From NCBI RefSeq assembly GCF_001858025.1, contig NZ_LZQD01000011.1, positions 105,693-169,692 on the forward strand: 64,000 nucleotides of DNA, in the 5' to 3' direction. This document shows positions 25,508-33,786 of the stretch, in pieces; position 1 is the first letter of the stretch; every line of letters begins with the position of its first letter. Under the pieces are notes generated by a model that made no database searches, was not told the origin of the DNA, and saw only the letters and a program-made list of their open reading frames with translations. The stretch comes from Trichormus sp. NMC-1. Its GTDB lineage: Bacteria; Cyanobacteriota; Cyanobacteriia; Cyanobacteriales; Nostocaceae. Made by a program: the position numbers and the translations under genes.

Positions 25508-25530
25508 AACCTGTTAAAACAGGTTATAAT
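25508..25530 (+). promoter_or_regulatory. Operator palindrome over a -10 box of the toxin-antitoxin pair
   Basis: AACCTGTT (25508-25515) and AACAGGTT (25518-25525) form a perfect 8-bp inverted repeat. A TATAAT at 25525-25530 begins in its last base, 25 bases upstream of the antitoxin ATG. An operator abutting the -10 is typical for autorepressed toxin-antitoxin operons. Confidence 0.6.
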
Positions 25531-25554
25531 CTAATAGATGTTATAGAGGTTATT

Positions 25555-25833
25555 ATGTCTAACCTATCCTTAGAACACAATCAACTTAAACAGACCCTTA
25601 AAGAAGCAATAATAGAGATTTTTTCTGAAAATAAAGAAGAATTTTCAGCTATACTTACAGAAATAATTAAAGATATTGCTTTATCAAAAGCTTTTGAACA
25701 AAGAGAATTAACAGATAGAGAAACGATAGAAGATCCATTATTAAATGTTATTGGTATTATTTCAGGAGAACCAATATCAACAGATAATCTTGATGAAGAA
25801 CTATATAATTTGGGTAATCATAATGAAATATAA
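25555..25833 (+). CDS. Small antitoxin-like protein
   Basis: This 92-residue acidic protein precedes a PIN-domain gene and overlaps it by 11 bases. Composition and layout fit a VapB-like antitoxin: an N-terminal amphipathic region (LKQTLKEAIIEIFSENKEEF) and an acidic tail. I see no clear ribbon-helix-helix or AbrB motif, so its DNA-binding mode is unclear, but a palindromic operator lies just upstream. Confidence 0.65.
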   Translation: MSNLSLEHNQLKQTLKEAIIEIFSENKEEFSAILTEIIKDIALSKAFEQRELTDRETIEDPLLNVIGIISGEPISTDNLDEELYNLGNHNEI

Positions 25834-26254
25834 GTCTATTTTCATTGATACTTGGGGATGGTTAGCTTTAGGACATCGTAGAGATAATTATCATCAATCC
25901 GTCAAAGAACTTTACTATCAATTAAAACAACAAAAGACTTTGATATATACCAGTGATTATGTTTTAGATGAATTAATTTCTTTATTATTTAAAAGAGAAA
26001 ACTTTCAAGAGGCTACAACTTTTATTGAAGGTATCATGCAATCTGCCGAATTAGGCAATTTGCAAATTGAACAGATGACAACTGATAAATTTAAACTAGC
26101 TTATGAATTAAGAAAAAAATTAAACGATAAACCTTATATATCATTTACAGATTTAACTTCTATGATAATTATGGAACAATTAAAAATTCAATATATCCTG
26201 ACTCAAGATGATCATTTTCTACAATGTGGCATGGGATTTATTAAAGTTTTGTAA
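25823..26254 (+). CDS. PIN-domain ribonuclease toxin (VapC-like)
   Basis: The ATG at 25823 is chosen because the product then begins MKYKSIFIDTWGWLAL, the standard PIN start with its first catalytic aspartate (D9). Acidic residues follow in SDYVLDELISLL, in SFTDLTSM and in LTQDDHFLQCG, matching the PIN active-site pattern. The longer frame from 25745 would overlap the antitoxin by 89 bases and is unlikely. PIN toxins are metal-dependent RNases that block translation when the antitoxin is lost. Confidence 0.8.
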   Translation: MKYKSIFIDTWGWLALGHRRDNYHQSVKELYYQLKQQKTLIYTSDYVLDELISLLFKRENFQEATTFIEGIMQSAELGNLQIEQMTTDKFKLAYELRKKLNDKPYISFTDLTSMIIMEQLKIQYILTQDDHFLQCGMGFIKVL

Positions 26255-26316
26255 TAAATGGAAATGCAATTTTTGAAAATATTTTGTTTATCCTGAAATT
26301 ATCTTCACCAATTAAA

Positions 26317-27915
26317 TCAATAATTTAAAATCTCTTTAATTATAGCAGTATACTTTTCAGGAATAGGTGCATCTTTACCCTTAGTCTCAATATCCCTGAC
26401 CCAGCTTTGACTCATACCTACAGCATTAGCAAAGTCTCTTTGACTTATTTTTTTAGCTGTTCTCATTTCTTTAACCAGACTGCCATTTATTTCCTTGATA
26501 ACAGGTATATCCCTAACTGTTACTTTACCATTCCTTACCCCCGAAGTTTCAGCTACGCCAGAATTATTTATGACAACATCAACCGGATTTTGTATTTTTA
26601 CACCAATTTTATTAGATTTTGTGTGAAATTGTGTATTTTTTTGATTTTTCACTAATTTCTTATTATTTATCTGTGAAGAAGGTAACTTAAAACTTAACTT
26701 AGCAGGTAATAAAATATTTTGAATATAATTATCTGGTAACTTCTTCTTTCCCAGTAACTTTTGATTTCTTTCTTGAGGTGATAAATGAGCTAGTTCTTCT
26801 GGTATTGCCCACAAAGGTCTTAACCACATTGGGTAGGTTATATCATCAAACTCAATCGTCATATTAACTTTATCTTTTAATAGCAGAAAAGCTTCTTCTA
26901 AATCTTCTCTCAATCGCCAACCATACCGATAATCACTGACTGCTTTTTCAATTTGAGAATCTGGTAAGATATTACTCAATAAATTATGAATTGTGTAAGT
27001 ACCATTTTTATGAGCGCGATTATTTTGAATAATATATAAAGCAAGTTCAAAAGCTAGTTTATGTTTATGTGCATCTAAATCAAAGACTTGCTTAGGCATA
27101 AACCCACATTGATAGAGGGCAGTTTTTGATTTTTCTCCTTCAGCATTGAGAAAATTATAAGTCCAAAGTCCAGGCTGTACACGAATTATCACCTCTAATA
27201 AATCTTCTGGTTCTTGAAATAAATTCGGTTGACTATATTCCTGTACACTTACTATCCACAGTAAGCAGCGTTCTTTAATACAAAGATTTAAATCGCCTTC
27301 GTACCATTGAATTACCGCTCCTAAAGTACCAACTACCATAGCCAAATCTGCTATAGCTTTGAGTTTTTGTGATTTACTGAGTTTTTTACTTTTATATATT
27401 TGCAGTGTCTTAATTAGTTCTGAACCACGCAGGATAAAAGGCTGTTTCCAAGGTTCTTTTTGTTGTGTGGCATAAGTAGCAAATACTGCGTGTAATCTAG
27501 CAGCCATTACACCGTACTTTTCCAGAATTTGATGTTCCGCACCATCCAAGATATATTGTGGTTGATGTGCTTGTTGGTGAAGTATGTAGAACTCGATATA
27601 ACGACCTTTACCAAATTCTTTTGAGAAGTAAAGCTTGCCATCACTATATTTATTCCAATCAGGTTGTTTAAGGTATGCTTGGGTAGCACTAATAATTGGC
27701 GCACCTGTTGCTGTCATCTCGTAGTTATTGTTTATAAATAGTGGTTGTTCTGTGAAAGGAAGGTTTTTAGCTTTCCTAAATCGTTTAGTAGCTTTTGGTG
27801 TCTGCGGTATTTGTAGACCAGCGATTCCTAGTTGGCAGCCTGATAATTCAGGTTTGGGATGCCTCTTACTATTGTCTCCTATTGATACCAAAACTGTCCT
27901 CCCCCAAATTACCAA
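26317..27915 (-). CDS. Plasmid-type protein with C-terminal XRE helix-turn-helix
   Basis: I do not recognise the first 420 residues of this 532-residue protein. It is soluble and mixed alpha/beta, and contains LEKYGVMAARLHAVFATYAT. The last 55 residues are a clear XRE-type DNA-binding domain (KEMRTAKKISQRDFANAVGM, then SQSWVRDIE). Size and architecture would suit a secondary replication or copy-control protein, but that is inference. The TTG start at 27915 is weak; an ATG at 27717 (MTATGAPI) is an alternative. A fragment of its 3' end is duplicated 920 bases away. Confidence 0.5.
   Translation of the reverse strand: MVIWGRTVLVSIGDNSKRHPKPELSGCQLGIAGLQIPQTPKATKRFRKAKNLPFTEQPLFINNNYEMTATGAPIISATQAYLKQPDWNKYSDGKLYFSKEFGKGRYIEFYILHQQAHQPQYILDGAEHQILEKYGVMAARLHAVFATYATQQKEPWKQPFILRGSELIKTLQIYKSKKLSKSQKLKAIADLAMVVGTLGAVIQWYEGDLNLCIKERCLLWIVSVQEYSQPNLFQEPEDLLEVIIRVQPGLWTYNFLNAEGEKSKTALYQCGFMPKQVFDLDAHKHKLAFELALYIIQNNRAHKNGTYTIHNLLSNILPDSQIEKAVSDYRYGWRLREDLEEAFLLLKDKVNMTIEFDDITYPMWLRPLWAIPEELAHLSPQERNQKLLGKKKLPDNYIQNILLPAKLSFKLPSSQINNKKLVKNQKNTQFHTKSNKIGVKIQNPVDVVINNSGVAETSGVRNGKVTVRDIPVIKEINGSLVKEMRTAKKISQRDFANAVGMSQSWVRDIETKGKDAPIPEKYTAIIKEILNY
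26322..26373. repeat. 52-bp direct repeat, right copy
   Basis: This copy matches 25399-25450 with one mismatch and codes for the last residues of the HTH gene. Together the copies flank the PIN toxin-antitoxin module. Confidence 0.9.
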
Positions 27916-28001
27916 ATGTTGACCTGATTAGAAGTTGCATTTCACTGCCAATACTGATAAAACTTAGGCGTGAATATGATAGATGTATAGGTTTACAATA
28001 A

Positions 28002-28392
28002 AAACCCATATACCTTTGAAATTTGTATTAATGAATTGCTAGATTTATAAGAGTGGCAACTTACAATACCTTCGCCAATTTGCCAAATATAAATCCCAAG
28101 GCCAATAAAATCGTAACGATATCAATAGGGTTTCAGGATTTTGGCGAAAGTATTGAACTTAACTACCCAGTTTCAACAAAGGATCTTTTTGTATTAATCC
28201 TGATTAAGCTATGACTACGCCAAGCAATTTGCAGCAGATTTCAGCAGTCAGCAGTAAAACCCTTTAGGTGCAAGGCTTTGTGATTAAAATTTATACCTCA
28301 TTGACCTGCAATATGCTGTATTAGAAGTTTTTATCTTTATTGCCAGTTCTATCTACCCCAAATAGTTTCTTTTGGCTTAAAATTCCTGAATA
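28002..28392. other. Intergenic, 390 bases, with a small inverted-repeat element
   Basis: No gene is seen. It contains a ~92-bp element bounded by CAATACCTTCGCCAA and its near-complement (28064-28155). Confidence 0.5.
28064..28155. repeat. Small inverted-repeat element
   Basis: CAATACCTTCGCCAA (28064-28078) pairs with TTGGCGAAAGTATTG (28141-28155), 14 of 15 bases. It could be a miniature element or a structured RNA. Confidence 0.5.
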
Positions 28393-29550
28393 TCAGGCAA
28401 CTTCTGAAACTGTAATGTCTATAAAATTTTGGTGAATATCTCGATTTTGAGGAGCATTCTTCTTGGAAATTGCCTCTTCCACAAGTTTTGCTACCCATTC
28501 CATCACTGCTAAATCTGACTTTTTAGCAGCATCTTGTATTAATGGTTGTAGGTGTGCTGGCAGTTGTAAAGTGAGGTTAAAAGTTTCTCGTAACGGGACT
28601 AAATTATTTCTGACTTCAGATGATTCTCCAAAGCGATAAGTCCAGTATTCACATTCTGCACCTCTTTGGTTGCCGTCTTTCTCAACAAAACTTAACTTAC
28701 CCAGGCGATCGCAATAAAAACTTTGGTGATCATCTTTTATCAACTCTTGACTAGAATGACGGCAATTCCAGCAACTACGGTTAGAATTATCAGTTGATTG
28801 GTGTTGTTGTTCAAAAGAATGCTTTTCCCTAGATTTATTTGCTGAGTTCTCTCGGTGGTACTCTCTTGCTATTTGGGCAACGTGAGCAGCTGTGACTTTA
28901 CTATTGGGGGCTGTAGAAACTGCTTTAGCCCAAGCTTCGCGTTGTTTTTCTGGCGGTAAGGTTGCTAAAGGTCTGACTTGGCGCTCATTGGCTGGCAAAA
29001 TTTGTGCGCCATGGCGCACATTTTCATAAACCAAAGCTGCATCAATCAACTGGTAAGCTGAACGTCGGGACATTTCCCAGCGATTCAGGCAATATTCCTC
29101 AAAGGTTTTATAATCTTGTCGATAAAACCGTTTATCTCGAATTTGACCTAAAGACTGCCCTATTTCCCAAAAAGCTTTTAAACCGTTTTCTATTTTGCAC
29201 TCTAACCTGCCCAGTTCGGCGTTTTCAGCCTCATTTAGCTGATTTTCCATGTTCGATAGCTTTTGACAATCAGCCTGATTTTCTTCAGAGTTAGTCTGTA
29301 ACCCTATTAGATCACTATCTTGGGCAAAAGTAAGATTTTGTGTATTCAAAAAGACGGTAGAATTAGAGGATGACCTTATTCGGTTCTCTCCTTCATTAAC
29401 AGAAGCTCGATTGAAGTCTGTCATATACGTCATAACTTTGCTTTGGGAGTGATGACACCTTGTTTGTTGACGGATGCTTTTTAAAGTACATTTTGTAACA
29501 TTGCACCTCGCCATATTAATAATGCTTGCATACTGCAATATACATTGCAC
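28393..29550 (-). CDS. Plasmid regulatory or partition-type protein with a Cys cluster
   Basis: The conserved-looking core spans residues ~115-230 (GLKAFWEIGQSLGQIRDKRF through AHVAQIAREY). It resembles plasmid and phage DNA-binding regulators, with a ParB-like helical HTH segment in RWEMSRRSAYQLIDAALVYEN. A following CWNC ... FYCDRL ... ECEYW segment (four cysteines, about 260-307) may bind zinc or an iron-sulphur cluster. The C-terminus resembles small plasmid RHH proteins (FNLTLQLPAHLQPLIQDAAK). The first ~39 residues are probably untranslated; ATGs at 29433 or 29424 are likelier starts. Function is not established. Confidence 0.5.
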   Translation of the reverse strand: MQCILQYASIINMARCNVTKCTLKSIRQQTRCHHSQSKVMTYMTDFNRASVNEGENRIRSSSNSTVFLNTQNLTFAQDSDLIGLQTNSEENQADCQKLSNMENQLNEAENAELGRLECKIENGLKAFWEIGQSLGQIRDKRFYRQDYKTFEEYCLNRWEMSRRSAYQLIDAALVYENVRHGAQILPANERQVRPLATLPPEKQREAWAKAVSTAPNSKVTAAHVAQIAREYHRENSANKSREKHSFEQQHQSTDNSNRSCWNCRHSSQELIKDDHQSFYCDRLGKLSFVEKDGNQRGAECEYWTYRFGESSEVRNNLVPLRETFNLTLQLPAHLQPLIQDAAKKSDLAVMEWVAKLVEEAISKKNAPQNRDIHQNFIDITVSEVA

Positions 29551-29829
29551 GATTCTTTATTATTTTTTAATAATTCATTTCTTTTATGAAGCAGAATTTT
29601 TTATTAAATTGTGGTATGTAGTATTTTGATTAAGTTCCCCAAACTCTTGTAAATAGAAGAGGTTTCGTTTTAAATTAGTTAAATAAAATAAATGATCAAT
29701 ATCCACGAGGTTCGAGCCTAGCTGTACTCTTGTGCAGGGGTAAGTATAAAATGGAAACAACAGTAAATTAGTTTACTGGTCAAAAAGTAAGAAGTAACTT
29801 TTATAACTGGTTTTACCAGAGTTTTAACT
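29551..29829. other. Intergenic region between divergent regulators, no gene
   Basis: This 279-base AT-rich stretch between two divergent regulator genes must hold both promoters. No clear box is seen. Confidence 0.4.
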
Positions 29830-30234
29830 ATGCAGGAACGCCAAAAACGATTAGCTCAGTTAATTGAACAGCTATTGCAAGAACGCTGGACTCAAACAAC
29901 TTTATCTGAAGCCATTGGTGTTGATTTTACAACTGTATACAGATGGTTAAAGGGTAAAGCTATTCCCGAAACCGATTCTAAAAATTTTCTGCGTTTGGCC
30001 AAATTGAGTGGTGGTAACAGTGAATTGCTGCAACTGTATTTGGACGGCAAAATATCTCTATCAATCTATCGGCAAAGTTTGGAAAGTAATTCATTGATTA
30101 ACACCAGAAACAGTAAAAAACGTCCTTCAGAAGAGATTAAACAGGAACTTTTAGCACAAATTTCCATGCTCGACTCAGCAGATATTGCAGAGGTAATTAC
30201 TACAAGTGTAACATTTTTAAAACAGCGGGCATGA
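29830..30234 (+). CDS. Small XRE-like transcriptional regulator
   Basis: Residues 8-60 form a helix-turn-helix of XRE type (WTQTTLSEAIGVDFTTVYRW, then LKGKAIPE), followed by a charged helical tail of about 70 residues. At 134 residues it is a normal size for a plasmid regulator. It is divergent from the Cys-cluster regulator gene, and the shared 280-base region is its probable target. The regulated genes are unknown. Confidence 0.7.
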   Translation: MQERQKRLAQLIEQLLQERWTQTTLSEAIGVDFTTVYRWLKGKAIPETDSKNFLRLAKLSGGNSELLQLYLDGKISLSIYRQSLESNSLINTRNSKKRPSEEIKQELLAQISMLDSADIAEVITTSVTFLKQRA

Positions 30235-30384
30235 ATGCTTGTAATTAGTACAAACATTAGTATAACTCGCGATTATAATCGCTCTAGTACCGAAAGATAT
30301 AAAAAAGAGATATAAAAATATATATAAATTCGATACTGGGGTATACTTAAACGATGAATTAGTTTTGGCTGCCGAGTAAAAAAA

Positions 30385-30411
30385 TATGGCTCTTCGGTAG
30401 GTGTTATGCTG
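30385..30411 (+). mobile_element. Insertion-sequence end remnant
   Basis: ATGGCTCTTCGGTA, followed by a diverged stretch and TATGCTGA, matches in reverse orientation the sequence at 41674-41700, where it abuts a broken dehydrogenase gene. The shared block looks like the end of an insertion sequence. Confidence 0.4.
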
Positions 30412-30789
30412 AATTTTTAATTAAAATTCGGAACTTTCCTTTATAATCAAGGCTTACAGGCATTTTTATACTAAATTTTATAAACAAGCCCAAAACGTGA
30501 ATAATAATGACTGTTGTTCTCGTCCAGTAAGGGTTTTAGTCCTATTTTTAGAGGTATTTAGCATAATAAGTAGGGTTTGCTTAATAAGTACCGTAATGTA
30601 CATTAATATAAATAAAATGGCTCAAAGCTAATTTTGATAAGGACAAGTCGTTAATTAAAGTAAAAGCATTGCCAGTTCTAAGTTTAAGGTAATTTTGATC
30701 CTAGTTTTTTACAAGTTTCTATTGATGTTAATTAAATTGAGTTTGCATAGATAAAATGCTTATTCATCTATACTTTCACTCTAATTCAT

Positions 30790-31009
30790 ATATAGGGCTT
30801 GCTGAGTAAAGCTATAACCGCTTCTCAATAAGGGTTTTGGGGATTTTGAGAACAAAAAAGTGCAAGGATATGGCATTTAGAGCCTCAAAATCCTTGCATT
30901 TTTATGGAAAATCAGGGGGTGAATTTGGAAAACAATCTGCCAAACCACCATTTTTCGCACTGTGTGGCATCTAGGTTCGCTTTGGGTACTTATTCAGCAA
31001 ACCCTATAT
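30790..31009. mobile_element. 220-bp MITE-like element
   Basis: The terminal inverted repeats are ATATAGGGCTTGCTGAGTAA (30790-30809) and TTATTCAGCAAACCCTATAT (30990-31009), 18 of 20 bases complementary. An internal hairpin, TGCAAGGAT ... ATCCTTGCA, lies between. There is no transposase. A solitary copy of the end (TAGGGTTTGCTTAATAAGTA) is at 30572-30594, so the family has moved here more than once. Confidence 0.7.
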
Positions 31010-31344
31010 ATTTTAATACTCTAAACATTATGTATTTGTACACAATATATAAGACTAGTTGTTTTAAGTGTGATTCAGATCACTGTTGAAAATAAATTAT
31101 TGAATAATTATTAGAAGATTAAATTTGCCATCTCCTAAACTGGCAAATATAGCGGTTCTCATTTGGATGCAAGATATGGTAGGGACATGGCATAAATAAG
31201 ATTTCTGTTTACTTTCGATGTTATGCCGCTGCTTCAATTTTGTATTGTATCCAATTGAACTCCGTCATCAGTTACCATTTTTCAAGATCATCACTAATAA
31301 TTTTGAAAAATCAGATAATCCAACCTAAATAGGAGGTAAATCAG

Positions 31345-32040
31345 ATGATCAAAACAGTTATTATCGATGACCATGATCTGACTCGGTATGGTATTAGAAT
31401 GTTACTCTCGGAAGAGGAGAGTATCGAGATTTGTGCGGAAGCCGAAACAGCATTAGAAGGACTAAAACTAATAGAAACTCATGCTCCACACATAGCTCTT
31501 GTTAATCTGCATCTCCCAGATGATAGTGGTCTTGAAGTTGTAAAACAGATTAAACAAGTATCACCAATCACTAAAATAGTGATATTCAATGCTCAATCTA
31601 CGGAAATCTTTGTCAAAGAAGCTTTTGCAGCAGGGGCAGATTCATATTGTACGAGGATGATAGCTAAAGAAAAGTTAGCAGAAGCTATTTATGTGACACA
31701 CAAAGGAGAAAATTGGTTAGATTCTGCGATCGCTAAAATATTAATTCAAAATTTGCAACCTCAACCAGTAGTCGTTACTCCCAGTCTGAAAATAAAACGA
31801 GTTTGTCGGCAATATTCGCTTAGTTCTAGGGAATTAGAGATTTTGCAAATGATTGCTATTGGTGATAGAAACAATCAAATCGCCAACAAACTTTTTTTGA
31901 GTGTAGGTACTGTGAGGTCTCATGTCCATCGTATTCTAACTAAACTCGATTGTCAAAACCGCGCTCAAGCTGCTACTAAAGCAATTGTAGAGGGACTGAT
32001 AGATAGTGCTGAAATGGATCAAATCAGTTTAACGGCTTGA
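31345..32040 (+). CDS. NarL/LuxR-type response regulator without phospho-acceptor
   Basis: A receiver domain (1-115) is joined to a LuxR-type HTH (about 158-215, SLSSRELEILQMIAIGDRNN then VGTVRSHVHRI). The acidic pocket D8-D9 is kept, but the phospho-acceptor position is N54 (A-L-V-N-L-H-L-P). The usual Ser/Thr is N82 and the conserved lysine is R104. With all three switch residues altered, the protein is probably not controlled by a histidine kinase and no kinase gene is present. AGGAGGT before the ATG suggests strong translation. It overlaps the convergent membrane-protein gene by 12 bases at the 3' ends. Confidence 0.85.
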   Translation: MIKTVIIDDHDLTRYGIRMLLSEEESIEICAEAETALEGLKLIETHAPHIALVNLHLPDDSGLEVVKQIKQVSPITKIVIFNAQSTEIFVKEAFAAGADSYCTRMIAKEKLAEAIYVTHKGENWLDSAIAKILIQNLQPQPVVVTPSLKIKRVCRQYSLSSRELEILQMIAIGDRNNQIANKLFLSVGTVRSHVHRILTKLDCQNRAQAATKAIVEGLIDSAEMDQISLTA

Positions 32041-32682
32041 TTTTGATTTTTGATTTAATTGATCTAGATAACGTTGTCGCTCGTCATTATTCACAACCCA
32101 AATCATACATCTGCCTTTCAATTGAGCTTTTTTGGCTCGACAAACACTCAGGTCAAAATCGTTCCATTTCATAATTTGACGAGCAAATTCTCCGTCTTTT
32201 GACTTAGCCCAATTCAAAGTTTCTTGTTCTTCTACAGTCAAGCGAACTGGTTCTGTTAACCCTCTACCTCTCCAAATAAAAAATATATTACCAGCCAGCA
32301 CAACAACACCAAACACACCAGATAATACCAGGGCAGTGGCTATTAAAGGACTAAAGACGGGTCTAGATTTTTTTTGCTCAGTTTTACTCAACAAGGTTGA
32401 TGCTGCTTTAGCGATAGCACTTTTTTGTTGAACAATGGCTACACTTGATGCTTTATCAAGTTTGTCATCTATTTCTGTTGTCCAACCCTCGACTACAGTA
32501 TTAAGTTTACCGGGAATGTCTTCCATTAAGACCTCAAATTTACCCAGGGAACTTAATACCAAAAACAATGGGTCTTTAGGATTGATACCAGAACGTCTCA
32601 CTACATCGAGAACTTTTTGTTTAAAATGATCTGATTGTCCTGCTAATGTTGTATCTAAAGAAGCTTCTACAGAGGTGTTCAT
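32029..32682 (-). CDS. Single-pass membrane protein (DUF6753-like), unknown role
   Basis: The sequence has one clear membrane span (SPLIATALVLSGVFGVVVLA, about residues 113-135 counted from the ATG at 32682), preceded by a helical cytosolic region and followed by a soluble tail containing two cysteines. It recalls DUF6753 proteins of cyanobacterial plasmids, but I am not certain. The ATG at 32682 is preferred over an upstream codon at 32733. It sits between the response regulator (tail to tail) and the ParA-like pair on the same strand. Confidence 0.55.
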   Translation of the reverse strand: MNTSVEASLDTTLAGQSDHFKQKVLDVVRRSGINPKDPLFLVLSSLGKFEVLMEDIPGKLNTVVEGWTTEIDDKLDKASSVAIVQQKSAIAKAASTLLSKTEQKKSRPVFSPLIATALVLSGVFGVVVLAGNIFFIWRGRGLTEPVRLTVEEQETLNWAKSKDGEFARQIMKWNDFDLSVCRAKKAQLKGRCMIWVVNNDERQRYLDQLNQKSKSSR

Positions 32683-32979
32683 AAGTTGATGTGCCTTTTT
32701 TATGTTTCTTGATAGAGATGATATAGTAATCAAACCTGATTCCTATATGTCAGTTTTTTATTGTGCTGAAATAGACAGGTCTATTACATATTGGTTATTT
32801 AGCAATTCTCTATCAGTCAAAAATTTTAGTCCAGATGTTTGTGTAATTAATTTTGTCCGATTACTTATATGCAGCTTCATATTAATTGGGTAGAAATCCT
32901 AAAATTGTTCTAAATTATAATTTTTATACGCATAATCTTATTCCCGGTTATTTCTGATTTTGAATATTTACAACAAAGC

Positions 32980-33786
32980 TTAAAAATCGCTATTTAATTG
33001 ATTTTGTAAATCCACTGTTGATGTAATGTTTAATAAACCCAATAATTCCCCAATATATTTATTATTCTTAATTTGCTCACTAAATTCTTCCATCCAATTA
33101 AAGACACGAGAACGGTTCATAGAATCTATTTCAGAGTTTTGGATACCATAGTTATAAGGTGAATCCAGAGATTCTAATAATTCATAAGTATCTTTCCATA
33201 ACTTGCCCAAATATAACTCATTGTTTCCACTTGCTTGGATACGCTGTTGGATATCAGAACCATTATAGTAAGGAAATTCATCACCAAAATACAGATTTTT
33301 GATAATGATGTAGTCTGCTTTATTTCCATAACAATTAAAAAGCTCTTGTAGATAATCTGTACAATCTCTCCGATAAGAAATTGGATGCACAAAGGTGATA
33401 CGATAACCTAATTGTGCAATTGCATCCCACAGCATTACTTCTTGTGCAAATTGTCGGAATTCTTCAAAACTTTGTCCGGGTAAATCACTCAAAGCTACTG
33501 GCACATCAGAAAAACTCTCTAAATCAATTAATAATTGGTCTGCACCACCTTGGGTTAAGGGCAATTGAGCAATAGGTAATAATAGCTGATAAGCATATAA
33601 CTTATTGCGATTACCACTGTAATAAACTCTGAGATTTAGTTGTGATTCTAGATAAATCTCTATCAACAAACGTGCTGTTGTTGACTTACCTACTCTAGCA
33701 TCACCAACTGTCATTACTAGTCGTTTAGGATTGGGGATAATTCCTGGATTATTTTGGCTATGCGGCTTGATCTGTGATGACTGCAT
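32980..33786 (-). CDS. ParA/TraL-like P-loop NTPase, divergent copy
   Basis: This 268-residue protein is a paralogue of the preceding gene. They share L-I-D-L-E, D-L-P-x-Q-S-x-x-x-F-x-x-F and a G-Y-R-x-T-x-V strand. Its P-loop is GDARVGKST, lacking the signature lysine of deviant Walker A motifs (KGGVGKST), so its dimerisation-dependent hydrolysis may differ. It overlaps the upstream paralogue by 29 bases. Related NTPases include TraL and StbB of conjugative plasmids as well as ParA. A partition or transfer role is inferred. Confidence 0.65.
   Translation of the reverse strand: MQSSQIKPHSQNNPGIIPNPKRLVMTVGDARVGKSTTARLLIEIYLESQLNLRVYYSGNRNKLYAYQLLLPIAQLPLTQGGADQLLIDLESFSDVPVALSDLPGQSFEEFRQFAQEVMLWDAIAQLGYRITFVHPISYRRDCTDYLQELFNCYGNKADYIIIKNLYFGDEFPYYNGSDIQQRIQASGNNELYLGKLWKDTYELLESLDSPYNYGIQNSEIDSMNRSRVFNWMEEFSEQIKNNKYIGELLGLLNITSTVDLQNQLNSDF

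Larger units (their letters stand above)
30235..31344. other. Long intergenic region with mobile-element remnants
   Basis: More than 1.1 kb carries no credible gene. It holds an IS-end-like sequence (30385-30411), an isolated terminal-repeat-like sequence (30572-30594) and an intact miniature inverted-repeat element (30790-31009). The last 250 bases lead into the response regulator gene, which has the strong site AGGAGGT seven bases before its ATG. Confidence 0.6.

Noticed and set aside
25745..25822. Longer N-terminus for the PIN toxin
   Set aside because: The extra 26 codons overlap the antitoxin gene and lack similarity to PIN starts; ATG 25823 fits the family.
29705..29745. tRNA-like T-arm (GAGGTTCGAGCCT)
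   Set aside because: No acceptor stem, D-arm or anticodon arm can be built around it.
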